Below, one piece after another: positions 19,609 through 29,013 of a stretch of DNA of 64,000 nucleotides. The DNA is taken from the NCBI RefSeq assembly GCF_033441515.1, contig NZ_JAWQJT010000001.1, positions 2,976,001-3,040,000 on the forward strand, in the 5' to 3' direction. Under the pieces are notes generated by a model. It saw nothing but the letters and a program-made list of their open reading frames with translations, had not been told where the DNA came from and made no database searches. How positions within the stretch are numbered: the first letter of the stretch is position 1; every line of letters begins with the position of its first letter. The stretch is from Amycolatopsis solani. Lineage in GTDB: Bacteria > Actinomycetota > Actinomycetes > Mycobacteriales > Pseudonocardiaceae. The position numbers and the translations under genes are program-made.

Positions 19609-20162
19609 ACGGCTGGCGGCGCAAGGGCGCGGTCATCCACGCCGGGTTCGAGCAGCAGGAGGCCGCCGTCCTGCGCGGACTGGTCAGCCAGCTCGAAGAC
19701 ATGCTCACCGCGCGCGCCGAGGAGGCGCCGCAGGACGAGCTCGCCGAGCTGACCGGCATCCGGACCGGGCCCACCGAGTCCCCGGACGACCCGGTGCTCT
19801 CGCGGCTGCTCCCCGACTTCCACAAGCTCGACCCGGACAACCCGACCCGCGAGGACCTCGACTCGGCGTCGGCGATGCGGTCGCTGCACGAGCCGGAGCT
19901 GCTGGACATCAAGGTCGGCGTGGCGAAGATCGTGCTCGACACGCTGCCCCGCGACGGCGGCCACGTCCGGCTCACCGAGGAGCAGGCCGACGCCTGGCTG
20001 GGCGCGCTCAACGACGTCCGGCTGGCGCTGGGCACCGCGCTCGACGTCACCGAGGACATGCCCGACGAGCTGCCCGAGGACGACCCGCGGGCGCCGCACC
20101 TCGGCGTCTACCACTGGCTGACCTGGGTGCAGGAGACGCTGATCCAGGCGCTCACGGGATGA
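19605..20162 (+). CDS. DUF2017-family protein
   Basis: 185 residues from GTG 19605, overlapping clpS by 4 bases. The family is restricted to actinobacteria and corresponds in position and content to M. tuberculosis Rv1332, sometimes labelled a transcriptional regulator without visible DNA-binding motif. The protein is helical, acidic and rich in Asp/Glu/Leu; the C-terminus ends [15 protein letters not shown]. Strict linkage with clpS suggests a role connected with protein turnover, but this is inference. It overlaps the next gene (ATGA). Confidence 0.88.
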   Translation: MNGWRRKGAVIHAGFEQQEAAVLRGLVSQLEDMLTARAEEAPQDELAELTGIRTGPTESPDDPVLSRLLPDFHKLDPDNPTREDLDSASAMRSLHEPELLDIKVGVAKIVLDTLPRDGGHVRLTEEQADAWLGALNDVRLALGTALDVTEDMPDELPEDDPRAPHLGVYHWLTWVQETLIQALTG

Positions 20163-21139
20163 TCACCGACGTCCCCGGCGTGCTGGTCGGGCACCACGAA
20201 CGCGTTGGTGACGGCTGGGCCACCGGGACGACGGTGGTGCTCGTCCCCGGCGGCGCGGTCGGGGCCGTCGACCAGCGCGGGGGCGCGCCCGGCACGCGGG
20301 AGACGAACCTGCTCGAGCCGGAGAACCTGGTCCAGCGGGTCAACGCGGTGTGCCTGTCGGGCGGGTCGGCGTACGGCCTGGCCGCGGCTGACGGCGTGAT
20401 GCGGTGGCTGTCGGAGCGGAACCTGGGCTTCCCGGTCGGCGCGCAGCCGCACGAGGTGGTGCCGATCGTGCCCGCGGCGGTGCTGTTCGACCTGCCGCGC
20501 AGCGAGTGGGGCAACCGGCCGGACGCGTCCTTCGGGTACGCGGCCTGCGACGCGGCCGCCCCTTCGTTCGCCGAGGGAACGGTCGGGGCCGGCGCCGGAG
20601 CGGCCGTGGGGTCGCTGAAGGGCGGGATCGGCTCGGCGAGCGAGGTCGTCGACGGGTTCACCGTCGGGGCGCTGGCGGCGGTCAACGCGGCCGGCGAGGC
20701 CGTCGACCTCTCGACCGGCCGGGCGTACGCGGCCGACCACGGCGACTTCGGCGTGACGTGGCCTTCACGGGCCGCCTCGCTGCCGTCTCGCCGGACCGAC
20801 CTGAACACGACGATCGGCGTGGTCGCGGTCGACGCGGCGCTTTCGAAGGCGGAGGCGCGGCGGATCGCGGTCGCGGCCCAGGACGGGCTGGCGCGCGCGG
20901 TGCGCCCGGCCCACACGATGTTCGACGGCGACACGGTGTTCGCGCTGGCCACGGGCGAGCGCGAGCTCCCGGAGGCGAGCGGCCCGTTCGGCGCGGCGGC
21001 CCGCCCGGTGGCGCTGGACGCGCTGTGCTCGGCGGCGGCGCGGGTGTTCGCCCGGGCGATGGTGCACGGCCTGCTGGCGGCGACGACCGCGGGCGGGGTG
21101 CCGGCTTACCGGGACGTGTGGCCGGAGGCGTTCGGCTGA
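20159..21139 (+). CDS. P1-family (DmpA-like) peptidase
   Basis: 326 residues. N-terminal-nucleophile hydrolase related to L-aminopeptidase D-Ala-esterase DmpA and to M. tuberculosis Rv1333. Visible segments are VGHHERVGDGWATGTTVVL, the GGAPGTRETNLLEP loop, and the LSGGSAYGLAAADGVMRWL segment. DmpA-like proteins cleave themselves in front of a Ser/Thr nucleophile; the VNAVCLSGGS and GSLKGGIGSASE regions are where such sites would lie, but I cannot fix the residue. It overlaps the DUF2017 gene by 4 bases, giving a clpS-DUF2017-peptidase operon. Confidence 0.88.
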   Translation: MITDVPGVLVGHHERVGDGWATGTTVVLVPGGAVGAVDQRGGAPGTRETNLLEPENLVQRVNAVCLSGGSAYGLAAADGVMRWLSERNLGFPVGAQPHEVVPIVPAAVLFDLPRSEWGNRPDASFGYAACDAAAPSFAEGTVGAGAGAAVGSLKGGIGSASEVVDGFTVGALAAVNAAGEAVDLSTGRAYAADHGDFGVTWPSRAASLPSRRTDLNTTIGVVAVDAALSKAEARRIAVAAQDGLARAVRPAHTMFDGDTVFALATGERELPEASGPFGAAARPVALDALCSAAARVFARAMVHGLLAATTAGGVPAYRDVWPEAFG

Positions 21140-21145
21140 GTCGCC

Positions 21146-21165
21146 GCTGTGCTCCTGAGCACAGC
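21146..21165 (+). terminator. Hairpin after the P1 peptidase gene
   Basis: GCTGTGCTC (21146-21154) and GAGCACAGC (21157-21165) form a perfect 9-base-pair stem 7 bases after the peptidase stop. It separates the clpS operon from the mec-cysO-cysM operon. Confidence 0.6.
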
Positions 21166-21210
21166 ATCTCAGGATATGGATCGCTTGTGTCCACGACCTA
21201 AGATGTCGAT

Positions 21211-21618
21211 GTGCTCCGGATTCGCCGTGAACTCGTCGACGAGATCGTCGCCCACGCCCGCCGTGACCACCCCGACGAGGCGTGCGGGGTGATCGCCGGG
21301 CCCGAAGGCTCGGATTCGCCCGAGCGGTTCATCCCCATGCTGAACGCGGCCCGCTCGCCGACGTTCTACGAATTCGACTCCGCCGACCTGCTGAAGCTCT
21401 ACCGCGAGCTGGACGCGAACGACGAAGCGCCGGTGGTCATCTACCACTCGCACACCGCGACCGAGGCGTACCCGTCGCGGACCGACGCGAACATCGCGGC
21501 CGAGCCCGGCGCGCACTACGTGCTCGTCTCCACCCGCGACCCCGAAGTGCACGAGTTCCGGTCGTACCGGATCGTGGACGCCGAGATCACCGAGGAGCCG
21601 GTCGAGATCATCGACTGA
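21211..21618 (+). CDS. mec: Mec: JAMM-type metallopeptidase of the CysO pathway
   Basis: 135 residues. JAMM/MPN+ zinc peptidase with the full motif: Glu in PDEACGVIAG and HSHTATEAYPSRTD (His-x-His-x7-Ser-x2-Asp). In M. tuberculosis (Rv1334) this enzyme releases cysteine from the CysO-cysteine adduct formed by CysM. Direct linkage with cysO and cysM here supports the same role. GTG at 21211 is the start. The gap to cysO is 63 bases, with GGAGGTAAG before the cysO ATG. Confidence 0.94.
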   Translation: MLRIRRELVDEIVAHARRDHPDEACGVIAGPEGSDSPERFIPMLNAARSPTFYEFDSADLLKLYRELDANDEAPVVIYHSHTATEAYPSRTDANIAAEPGAHYVLVSTRDPEVHEFRSYRIVDAEITEEPVEIID

Positions 21619-21681
21619 CGACCGGAACAAAGCGCGCGCCGAGTGCGTCTGCGTCTAGGAAACCACCGGAGGTAAGAACCC

Positions 21682-21954
21682 ATGGCCGTGACCGTCTCCA
21701 TCCCGACGATCCTGCGCACCCACACCGGCGGCGAGAAGTCCGTCGAGGCGAAGGGCGCGACCGTGCTCGAGGTCATCGACGACGTCGAGTCCCGCCACGC
21801 CGGCATCAAGGGCCGCCTGGTCAAGGAGGAGAAGCTGCACCGCTTCATCAACGTCTACGTCAACGACGAGGACGTGCGCTTCGCCGGCGGGCTCGAGGCC
21901 GAGGTCAAGGACGGCGACACCCTGACCATCCTGCCCGCCGTGGCCGGTGGCTGA
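21682..21954 (+). CDS. cysO: CysO: ubiquitin-like sulphur carrier protein
   Basis: 90 residues with the MoaD/ThiS beta-grasp fold and the C-terminal diglycine (LTILPAVAGG) that is thiocarboxylated by a MoeZ-type enzyme. The thiocarboxylate is the sulphur donor for CysM. In-frame ATG 21682 has GGAGG eight bases upstream. It is followed after 3 bases by cysM. Some mycobacterial CysO proteins are made with residues after the GG that Mec removes; here the protein ends exactly at GG. Confidence 0.95.
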   Translation: MAVTVSIPTILRTHTGGEKSVEAKGATVLEVIDDVESRHAGIKGRLVKEEKLHRFINVYVNDEDVRFAGGLEAEVKDGDTLTILPAVAGG

Positions 21955-22908
<954 letters not shown>

Positions 22909-22909
22909 G

Positions 22910-23737
22910 CTACTCCGCTTTCCAGAGTTCGGGCAGGGCGAGGCCGACCCCGTCGGCCTCGGCCAGCCGCTCGAACGTGGCCATCGTCGTGCCCAGGTCG
23001 TCGAAGACCTTCGGCAGGAGCTTGAGCGGCTTGTTCAGCGGCCGCCAGAAGGCGTCCCAGTGCACCGGCCGGACGGTCCGGGCGCCGACCGCGCCGACGG
23101 TCTCCCGCCAGTACTCCTCTCGCCAGTCCTCGGTCTGCTTCCCCGCCGCGCCGATGCCGAGGTAGACGACGTCCGCCGCGTAGCCGTCGAGCGCGCCGGG
23201 CACGAAGTTCGCCGACGCGTGGACCAGCACGGTGCCCGCCGCGTGGGCGATGTGGAACGAGTAGCACCGCCCGGTCTTGAACGCCTTCGTCTTCGCCGGC
23301 AGCCGGACCGGCTCGGTGATCTCGCCGGGCACGCGGTCGCCGTCGCTGTGGCGGGCGTCGACGGGCGTCACGGTGAACGCGCCGAACTTCACCGGCGTAC
23401 CCGGCACCAGCTCCTCGAACGGCTCGGCCGCCAGGTCGTAGCCCTCCTGGATCTTGCGCGTCGAGGCCGACCCGGCCAGCGTGGCGCCGGTCAGCTTCGC
23501 GACCACCGGCGCGTCCAGGGCGTGGTCGACGTGCGAGTGCGCGACCAGGACGGCGTCCAGTGCCGTGATGCCCAGCCGGCGCAGGGCCTCGTCGATCCGG
23601 TCGCGGTCCGGGGCCACCCGCGTCGCCAGCTTCAGCGGTGACGGGCGTGAGAAGAAGCCGTCGACCAGCACGGCCGATCCGCCGTCGGTGACCAGGACGT
23701 TCGAGACCCCGGCGAACGCCGTGCGCAGTTCGGGCAT
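22910..23737 (-). CDS. Metallo-beta-lactamase-fold hydrolase
   Basis: 275 residues from ATG 23737. The metal site begins with HSHVDHAL, a His-x-His-x-Asp-His motif, after the strand LDAVLVA; further metal ligands are likely in VDARHSDGD and VRPVHWDAF. A Ser/Thr-rich SGSASTRKI turn follows the first site. This subgroup resembles bacterial Zn-dependent hydrolases of the L-ascorbate-6-phosphate lactonase (UlaG)-like type. The substrate is unknown. The gene is divergent from the racemase with only 9 bases between start codons and interrupts the mycobacterial order between cysM and the rhomboid gene. Confidence 0.82.
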   Translation of the reverse strand: MPELRTAFAGVSNVLVTDGGSAVLVDGFFSRPSPLKLATRVAPDRDRIDEALRRLGITALDAVLVAHSHVDHALDAPVVAKLTGATLAGSASTRKIQEGYDLAAEPFEELVPGTPVKFGAFTVTPVDARHSDGDRVPGEITEPVRLPAKTKAFKTGRCYSFHIAHAAGTVLVHASANFVPGALDGYAADVVYLGIGAAGKQTEDWREEYWRETVGAVGARTVRPVHWDAFWRPLNKPLKLLPKVFDDLGTTMATFERLAEADGVGLALPELWKAE

Positions 23738-23746
23738 GCTGTCACT

Positions 23747-24463
23747 ATGAAGGTCATCGGGCTGCTCGGCGGGATGAGCTGGGAATCTTCCGCCCAGTAC
23801 TACCGGCTCGTCAACGAACGGGTGAAGGACGTCCTCGGCGGGTTCCACTCGGCGCGCACCGTGCTCTACTCGGTCGACTTCGCCGAGATCGAGCGCATGC
23901 AGGCCGACGGCCGCTGGGACGACGCCGGCGCCGAGCTGAACCGCGCCGCCAAAGCCCTCGAAGCGGCCGGTGCCGACGTCGTCGTGCTCTGCACCAACAC
24001 CATGCACAAGGTCGCCGACCAGGTCGAAGAGGGCCTCGGCATCCCGCTGCTGCACCTCGGTGACGCCACCGCCGCGGCCGTGCGGGCCGCCGGGATCCGC
24101 CGGGTCGGCCTGCTCGGCACCGCGTTCACCATGGGACAGTCCTTCTACCGCGACCGCCTCGCCGCGCACGGCCTCGACGTGCTTGTGCCGCCCGCCGAAG
24201 ACCGCGACCTCGTGCACCGGGTGATCTACGACGAGCTCGTGCTCGGCGTCGTCGAACCCGCCTCCCGAGAGGCCTACCGCGGGGTGATCGCGCGGCTCGT
24301 CGAGGCCGGTGCCGAAGGCGTGATCTACGGCTGCACGGAGATCGAGCTGCTGGTCGGGCCGGAGGACTCCCCGGTGCCGGCCTTCCCCACGACCCGCCTG
24401 CACGCCGAGGCGGCGGTGGACTACGCGCTGGGCACCACCTCGCTGCCCGTGCCGCCGGCGTGA
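23747..24463 (+). CDS. Aspartate/glutamate racemase-family protein
   Basis: 238 residues. PLP-independent racemase fold with both catalytic cysteines visible: VVLCTNTMHKV (about residue 83) and IYGCTEIELL (about 197), and the N-terminal GLLGGMSWESSAQYYRLVNE typical of the YgeA/aspartate racemase branch. It interconverts amino-acid enantiomers, most often broad-specificity or aspartate, and differs from the MurI glutamate racemase encoded at 26011. It overlaps the 3' end of the N-acetyltransferase gene by about 40 bases on the opposite strand. Confidence 0.87.
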   Translation: MKVIGLLGGMSWESSAQYYRLVNERVKDVLGGFHSARTVLYSVDFAEIERMQADGRWDDAGAELNRAAKALEAAGADVVVLCTNTMHKVADQVEEGLGIPLLHLGDATAAAVRAAGIRRVGLLGTAFTMGQSFYRDRLAAHGLDVLVPPAEDRDLVHRVIYDELVLGVVEPASREAYRGVIARLVEAGAEGVIYGCTEIELLVGPEDSPVPAFPTTRLHAEAAVDYALGTTSLPVPPA

Positions 24464-25271
24464 GCCTCGTGCTGGGCGGCGCACTGCCGCCACAGCCGCT
24501 CGCGCTCCTCCGCCGTGAACAGCGACGACCGGATGCCGAACACGTCACCGGCGGCCGCCCACCAGTCCGCGGGTGACTCGATCAGCTCCTTGGCGCCGTG
24601 GCGGTTCAGCGTCAGCGCGCGCAGGGTGTCGACGCCCGCCTCGTCCCGCCGCTGCACCACGCAGACCCGCACGAACCCGGACTCCGGGGCGCTCGACAGC
24701 CACGCGTGTTTCTCCGCGAAGTCGGTCATCTCCGCGACTCCGGGCGCGAAATCCATGCCGGTGAAGCTGCCGGAGGGGTCGTGCTCGAACCGCCAGCCGC
24801 CCGGCGCCACTCGGACGGCCGCAGCCGGTAGGTGTGCGGGCCCTGCACGTAGGTGCCTTCCCGGAGGGGGAGCGGCTCGTGCGGGCCGTCGCCGAGCCCG
24901 GTGTCGGCCAGGAACTCCGCGCCCGGCGCGTCCGGCAGCCCGGCGACGGTCAGCGCCAGGTGGTTCCGGTCGATGTTCGGCGCGTCCGCCGCGCTGCTCT
25001 GCACCCCGCCGATGTGCCGCGTCACCTGGTAGCCGAGCGCGCGCAGCAACGCCGAAAAAGCGCCGTTGAGGTGGTAGCAGTACCCGCCGCGGCCCCGCAG
25101 GATCCGCGCCAGCGAAGCCGGCGGGTCGAGCGGGGCCGGCCGCCCGAGCTGGACCTCGAGCGCTTCGTAGGGCACGCGTTCGACGTGCGCCGCGTGCAGC
25201 CGCCGCAGCGCGGCGAGGCTCGGCGGCTCGGGACCGAGGCCGAGCCGCGCGAGGTAACCGGTGACGTCCAT
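24421..25271 (-). pseudogene. nat: Arylamine N-acetyltransferase, split by a -1 frameshift
   Basis: Two overlapping frames together make one NAT protein of normal length, about 280 residues. The N-terminal part (ATG 25271) has the whole catalytic triad: Cys in RGRGGYCYHLNGAF, His in IDRNHLALTV, Asp in EFLADTGLGDGP. Its frame is natural up to YRLRPSEW and then turns into Ser/Pro/Arg-rich nonsense. The C-terminal part continues in another frame from APGGWRFEHDPSGSF to the stop at 24421. One added G in the coding strand between 24811 and 24810 would restore the expected RPSEVAPGGW. Either a real disabling mutation or a sequencing error in a GC-rich run. NATs acetylate arylamines and hydrazines with acetyl-CoA. 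Confidence 0.82.
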
Positions 25272-25363
25272 GCCGGCCACGCTAGCGGCGGGCACCGACA
25301 AAACCGCCGGATCAGGGATTTCACCCGAGGCGCGGGCGCCGGACCCGGACGTAGCCTCGAACC

Positions 25364-26014
25364 GTGAGCACACCGATCCCCGCCCCGGACACCCACGCCG
25401 CAACGGATGCCGCCAAGCGCGTGCTGCCGCCGCGACCGAAGGCGGCCGCGCTCGTCGCGCTGTCGTTCACCCTCCTGCTCTACCTGGTCGAGCTGGTGGA
25501 CGTGATCTTGCCCGGCGACCTCGACCAGGGCGGCATCCATTCCCGCGAGCTGTCCGGGCTGGACGGTGTGCTCTTCGCGCCGGTGCTGCACGCCGGCTGG
25601 TCGCACCTGTTCGCGAACACCGTGCCCGTGCTGCTGTTCTCCTTCCTCGCGATGGCCGCGGGAATCGGCCGGTTCGCGCTGGTCACGGCCATCATCTGGG
25701 TGGTGTCCGGGCTCGGCGTGTGGCTGACCGGGCCGGCGAACGCGGTCACCGTCGGCGCGTCCGGGCTGGCCTTCGGCTGGCTCGCCTACCTGCTGGTCCG
25801 CGGCATCTTCAACCGCGCCGCCGGGCAGATCCTCGTCGCCGTCGTCCTGCTCGGCGTCTGGAGCGGCATGCTGGCCGGGCTGCTGCCGGGCAACACCGGC
25901 GTCTCCTGGCAGGGCCACGTCTTCGGCGCGCTCGCCGGCGTCCTCGCGGCGTGGCTGACCACCCGCCGGTCGCGCAAAGCCGTCCCGGCCGCGCCGGGTA
26001 ACCTCGAGGTGTGA
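25364..26014 (+). CDS. Rhomboid-family intramembrane serine protease
   Basis: 216 residues from GTG 25364, with about six transmembrane segments. The catalytic Ser is in [13 protein letters not shown] and the catalytic His in [12 protein letters not shown], with the [15 protein letters not shown] segment of the family ahead of them. Rhomboids cut membrane proteins within or near the bilayer. It corresponds to M. tuberculosis Rv1337 in gene order and overlaps the murI start by 4 bases. The natural substrate is unknown. Start is the first GTG after the divergent NAT gene. Confidence 0.92.
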   Translation: MSTPIPAPDTHAATDAAKRVLPPRPKAAALVALSFTLLLYLVELVDVILPGDLDQGGIHSRELSGLDGVLFAPVLHAGWSHLFANTVPVLLFSFLAMAAGIGRFALVTAIIWVVSGLGVWLTGPANAVTVGASGLAFGWLAYLLVRGIFNRAAGQILVAVVLLGVWSGMLAGLLPGNTGVSWQGHVFGALAGVLAAWLTTRRSRKAVPAAPGNLEV

Positions 26015-26817
26015 CGTCTCCGCCCGCTGATGCCCCGGTCGGCGTGTTCGATTCCGGCGTCGGCGGGCTCACGGTCGCGAGGGCGATCCTCGAGCAGCTC
26101 CCCGCCGAGCAGCTCCGCTACGTCGGCGATACGGCGCACAACCCGTACGGCCCGCTCCCGATCGCCACCGCGCGCAGCTACGCCCTAGCGGCGCTCGACG
26201 AACTCGTCGAGAGCGGCGTGAAAGCCTTGGTGATCGCCTGCAACACGGCGTCCGCGGCCTGCCTGCGCGACGCCCGCGAGCGCTACGACGTCCCGGTGAT
26301 CGAGGTCGTGCTGCCCGCCGCGCGCCGGGCCGTCGTCGCGACGCACACCGGGCGCGTCGGCGTCATCGGCACCGAGGGCACCGTGCGGTCGAGGGCCTAC
26401 GAGGACGCGTTCGCCGCGGCGCCGGCCATCACGCTCACCAGCGTCGCCTGCCCGCGGTTCGTGGACTTCGTCGAGCGCGGCATCACCTCCGGCCGCCAGG
26501 TGCTCGGGCTCGCGGAGGGCTACCTGCAGCCGCTGCTCGACGCGCAGGTCGACACGCTCGTGCTCGGCTGCACGCACTACCCGCTCCTGCAGGGCGTGCT
26601 GCAGATCGTGATGGGCCAGGAGGTGACCCTGGTGAGCAGTGCCGAGGAGACCGCGAAGGACCTCGTCCGCGTGCTCACCGAACTCGACCTGCTGACCACC
26701 CGGGACACCCCGCCGCAGCACGAGTTCGTGGCCACCGGCTCGGCCGAGCCGTTCGCGCGGCTCGCCCAGCGGTTCATGGGCTTCGCCCCGGGTGTCCTCG
26801 CTCCCACCACCGCGTGA
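26011..26817 (+). CDS. murI: Glutamate racemase
   Basis: 268 residues from GTG 26011 (overlapping the rhomboid stop). Supplies D-glutamate for peptidoglycan. Begins [18 protein letters not shown], then [13 protein letters not shown], with catalytic cysteines in [10 protein letters not shown] and LGCTHYPLL. All family marks are intact and length is usual. In the M. tuberculosis order this is Rv1338. It is followed after 29 bases by the MBL phosphodiesterase gene. Confidence 0.96.
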   Translation: MTSPPADAPVGVFDSGVGGLTVARAILEQLPAEQLRYVGDTAHNPYGPLPIATARSYALAALDELVESGVKALVIACNTASAACLRDARERYDVPVIEVVLPAARRAVVATHTGRVGVIGTEGTVRSRAYEDAFAAAPAITLTSVACPRFVDFVERGITSGRQVLGLAEGYLQPLLDAQVDTLVLGCTHYPLLQGVLQIVMGQEVTLVSSAEETAKDLVRVLTELDLLTTRDTPPQHEFVATGSAEPFARLAQRFMGFAPGVLAPTTA

Positions 26818-26846
26818 TCAACGCGGCGGACGCTTAGGGTGTCGAA

Positions 26847-27614
26847 GTGCGACTGACCATCCTCGGGTGCTCCGGCAGCATCCCCGGGCCGAACGCGGCC
26901 GCGTCCGGTTACCTGGTCGAGGCCGAGGGCTTCCTGCTCGGCCTCGAACTCGGGAACGGCACGCTGGCGCAGCTGCAGGCCGTGGCCGACCCGTTCGACC
27001 TCGACGCGCTCGTGCTCACGCACCTGCACCCCGACCACTGCGCCGACGTCAGCGCGCTCACCGTCCTCCGGCGCTACCACCCGGCGCCGCCGTACCCGGC
27101 GCGGCCGCGCCTGCTGCCGCTGTACGCCCCGCCGGACGCGCCCACCCGGCTGGCCAACGCGTACGCGCCGAACGAGACCGAGCGGGCCGTCACGGACCTC
27201 TCGGACGTCTACGCCTTCCGGCCGCTGCGGGCGGAGCCGTTCCGGATCGGGCCGTTCGACGTCGTCGCGGTCGAGGTCGACCACCCGACTCCCGCGTACG
27301 GCCTCCGGATCTCCTACGGCGGCCGGATACTGGCGTTCACCGGCGACACCGGGCCGTGCGCGGCGCTGAACGAGCTCGCCGACGGCGTCGACCTGCTGCT
27401 CGCGGAGGCGTCCTGGACGGATTCGGCGGAGCGGCCGCCGGGTGTGCACCTGTCCGGCAAGCAGGCGGGCGAGCTGGCGCGCGACGCCGGTGTCGGCCGG
27501 CTGCTGCTGACGCACATCGCGCCGTGGACCGACGCCGGCGCGGTTCTCGCGGAGGCGTCGGCCGAGTTCGCCGGGGCCGAGGTCGTCAAGCAGGGTGCCG
27601 TCTACGACGTGTGA
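26847..27614 (+). CDS. MBL-fold phosphodiesterase, Rv1339-like (cyclic-nucleotide degrading type)
   Basis: 255 residues. The metal site LTHLHPDHCADV (His-x-His-x-Asp-His) and the later ILAFTGDTGP with a bridging Asp fit the RNase Z / CpdP-like branch of MBL hydrolases. By position it is the equivalent of M. tuberculosis Rv1339, which has been reported to degrade cyclic AMP, so a role in lowering cyclic nucleotide is the best inference. It is followed closely by rph (24 bases), so it was probably recruited to this RNA/nucleotide-quality operon. The GTG start at 26847 follows a weak ribosome binding site. Confidence 0.85.
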   Translation: MRLTILGCSGSIPGPNAAASGYLVEAEGFLLGLELGNGTLAQLQAVADPFDLDALVLTHLHPDHCADVSALTVLRRYHPAPPYPARPRLLPLYAPPDAPTRLANAYAPNETERAVTDLSDVYAFRPLRAEPFRIGPFDVVAVEVDHPTPAYGLRISYGGRILAFTGDTGPCAALNELADGVDLLLAEASWTDSAERPPGVHLSGKQAGELARDAGVGRLLLTHIAPWTDAGAVLAEASAEFAGAEVVKQGAVYDV

Positions 27615-27637
27615 ACGGCCGGTCCTAGAGTGCTCCC

Positions 27638-28414
27638 GTGGCTCGAAAAGATGGCAGGAACGACGACCAGCTCCGTGACATCAAGATCACCCGGGGGTTC
27701 CAGCAGTGGCCGGCGGGTTCGGTGCTGATCGAATTCGGCAACACGCGGGTGCTGTGCGCGGCGAGCGTCACCGAAGGCGTCCCGCGCTGGCGGGCCGGCT
27801 CCGGCCTCGGCTGGGTGACGGCCGAGTACGCGATGCTGCCGTCCGCGACCAACACCCGCGGTGACCGCGAATCGGTGAAGGGCCGGATCGGCGGCCGCAC
27901 GCACGAGATCTCCCGGCTGATCGGCCGTTCACTGCGCGCCTGCATCGACCTGGCGGCGCTGGGCGAGAACACGATCGTCATCGACTGCGACGTCATCCAG
28001 GCCGACGGCGGCACCCGCACGGCCGCGGTGACCGGTGGTTACGTGGCGCTGGCGGACGCGATCACGTGGCTGGGCGCGGCGAACCGCCTCAACGACCCGC
28101 AGCCGCTGTCGTCCTCGGTGGCCGCGGTGAGCGTCGGCGTGGTCGACGGCCGCGTCCGGCTCGACCTCCCGTACGAAGAGGACTCGCGCGCCGAGGTCGA
28201 CATGAACGTGGTGGCGACGGACGCGGGCACGCTGATCGAGGTCCAGGGCACCGGCGAGGGGGCGACGTTCGCGCGGTCCACTTTGGACAAGATGCTGGAC
28301 ATCGCGCTGGCGGGGTGTGAAGAACTGACCCGCTTGCAGAACGAGGCGCTGGCGCTGCCGTACCCCGGGGAGCTGCCGGAGCCGCGGCCGGACAAGAAGA
28401 AGGGGTCGAAGTGA
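27638..28414 (+). CDS. rph: Ribonuclease PH
   Basis: 258 residues. Phosphorolytic 3'-5' exoribonuclease that trims tRNA 3' ends. Conserved segments are [32 protein letters not shown] [42 protein letters not shown] and the [16 protein letters not shown] metal/phosphate site. It overlaps rdgB by 4 bases (GTGA), the common rph-rdgB pairing. Confidence 0.97.
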   Translation: MARKDGRNDDQLRDIKITRGFQQWPAGSVLIEFGNTRVLCAASVTEGVPRWRAGSGLGWVTAEYAMLPSATNTRGDRESVKGRIGGRTHEISRLIGRSLRACIDLAALGENTIVIDCDVIQADGGTRTAAVTGGYVALADAITWLGAANRLNDPQPLSSSVAAVSVGVVDGRVRLDLPYEEDSRAEVDMNVVATDAGTLIEVQGTGEGATFARSTLDKMLDIALAGCEELTRLQNEALALPYPGELPEPRPDKKKGSK

Positions 28415-29013
28415 CGAAGCTGCTGCTGGCTACGCGGAACGCGAAGAAGCTGGGCGAGCTTCGGCGAATCCTCGAGGCTGAGGGGATTTCGGGCATCGAG
28501 GTGCTGGGTCTCGCTGACGTGCCTTCGTTTCCGGAGGCGCCCGAGACAGCTCCGGACTTCGAGGGCAACGCTGTCGCCAAGGCCCGGGATGCTGTTGCGG
28601 CTACGGGGTTGCCTGCCATTGCCGATGACTCCGGTCTGGCTGTCGATGCGTTGAACGGGATGCCCGGGGTGTTGTCGGCTCGGTGGTCCGGTCGTCACGG
28701 GGATGACGAGGCGAACCTGGACCTGGTGCTGGGGCAGCTCCGGGATGTTCCGGACGAGCGCCGCGGGGCCCAGTTCGTGTGCGCGGCGGCGTTGGTGCTG
28801 TCGTCGGGCGAGGAGACGGTCGTTCGCGGCGAGTGGCGTGGGAGTCTGGTGCGCGCTCGGCAGGGCGTGAACGGGTTCGGGTACGACCCGATCTTCCGGC
28901 CGGATGGGGAGTCGCGCACGTCGGCGGAGATGGAGCCGGCGGAGAAGGACGCCCTTTCCCACCGGGGGCGGGCTTTGCGGGCGCTGCTGCCGGCGTTGCG
29001 GGACCTGGCTTAG
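28411..29013 (+). CDS. rdgB: Non-canonical purine NTP pyrophosphatase (RdgB/HAM1)
   Basis: 200 residues. Hydrolyses dITP, XTP and related nucleotides to monophosphates, keeping them out of DNA and RNA. The N-terminal [17 protein letters not shown] phosphate loop, [24 protein letters not shown] metal site, GFGYDPIF and [13 protein letters not shown] are all present. It closes the conserved block and its end overlaps the stop of the convergent NACHT gene. Confidence 0.96.
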   Translation: MTKLLLATRNAKKLGELRRILEAEGISGIEVLGLADVPSFPEAPETAPDFEGNAVAKARDAVAATGLPAIADDSGLAVDALNGMPGVLSARWSGRHGDDEANLDLVLGQLRDVPDERRGAQFVCAAALVLSSGEETVVRGEWRGSLVRARQGVNGFGYDPIFRPDGESRTSAEMEPAEKDALSHRGRALRALLPALRDLA

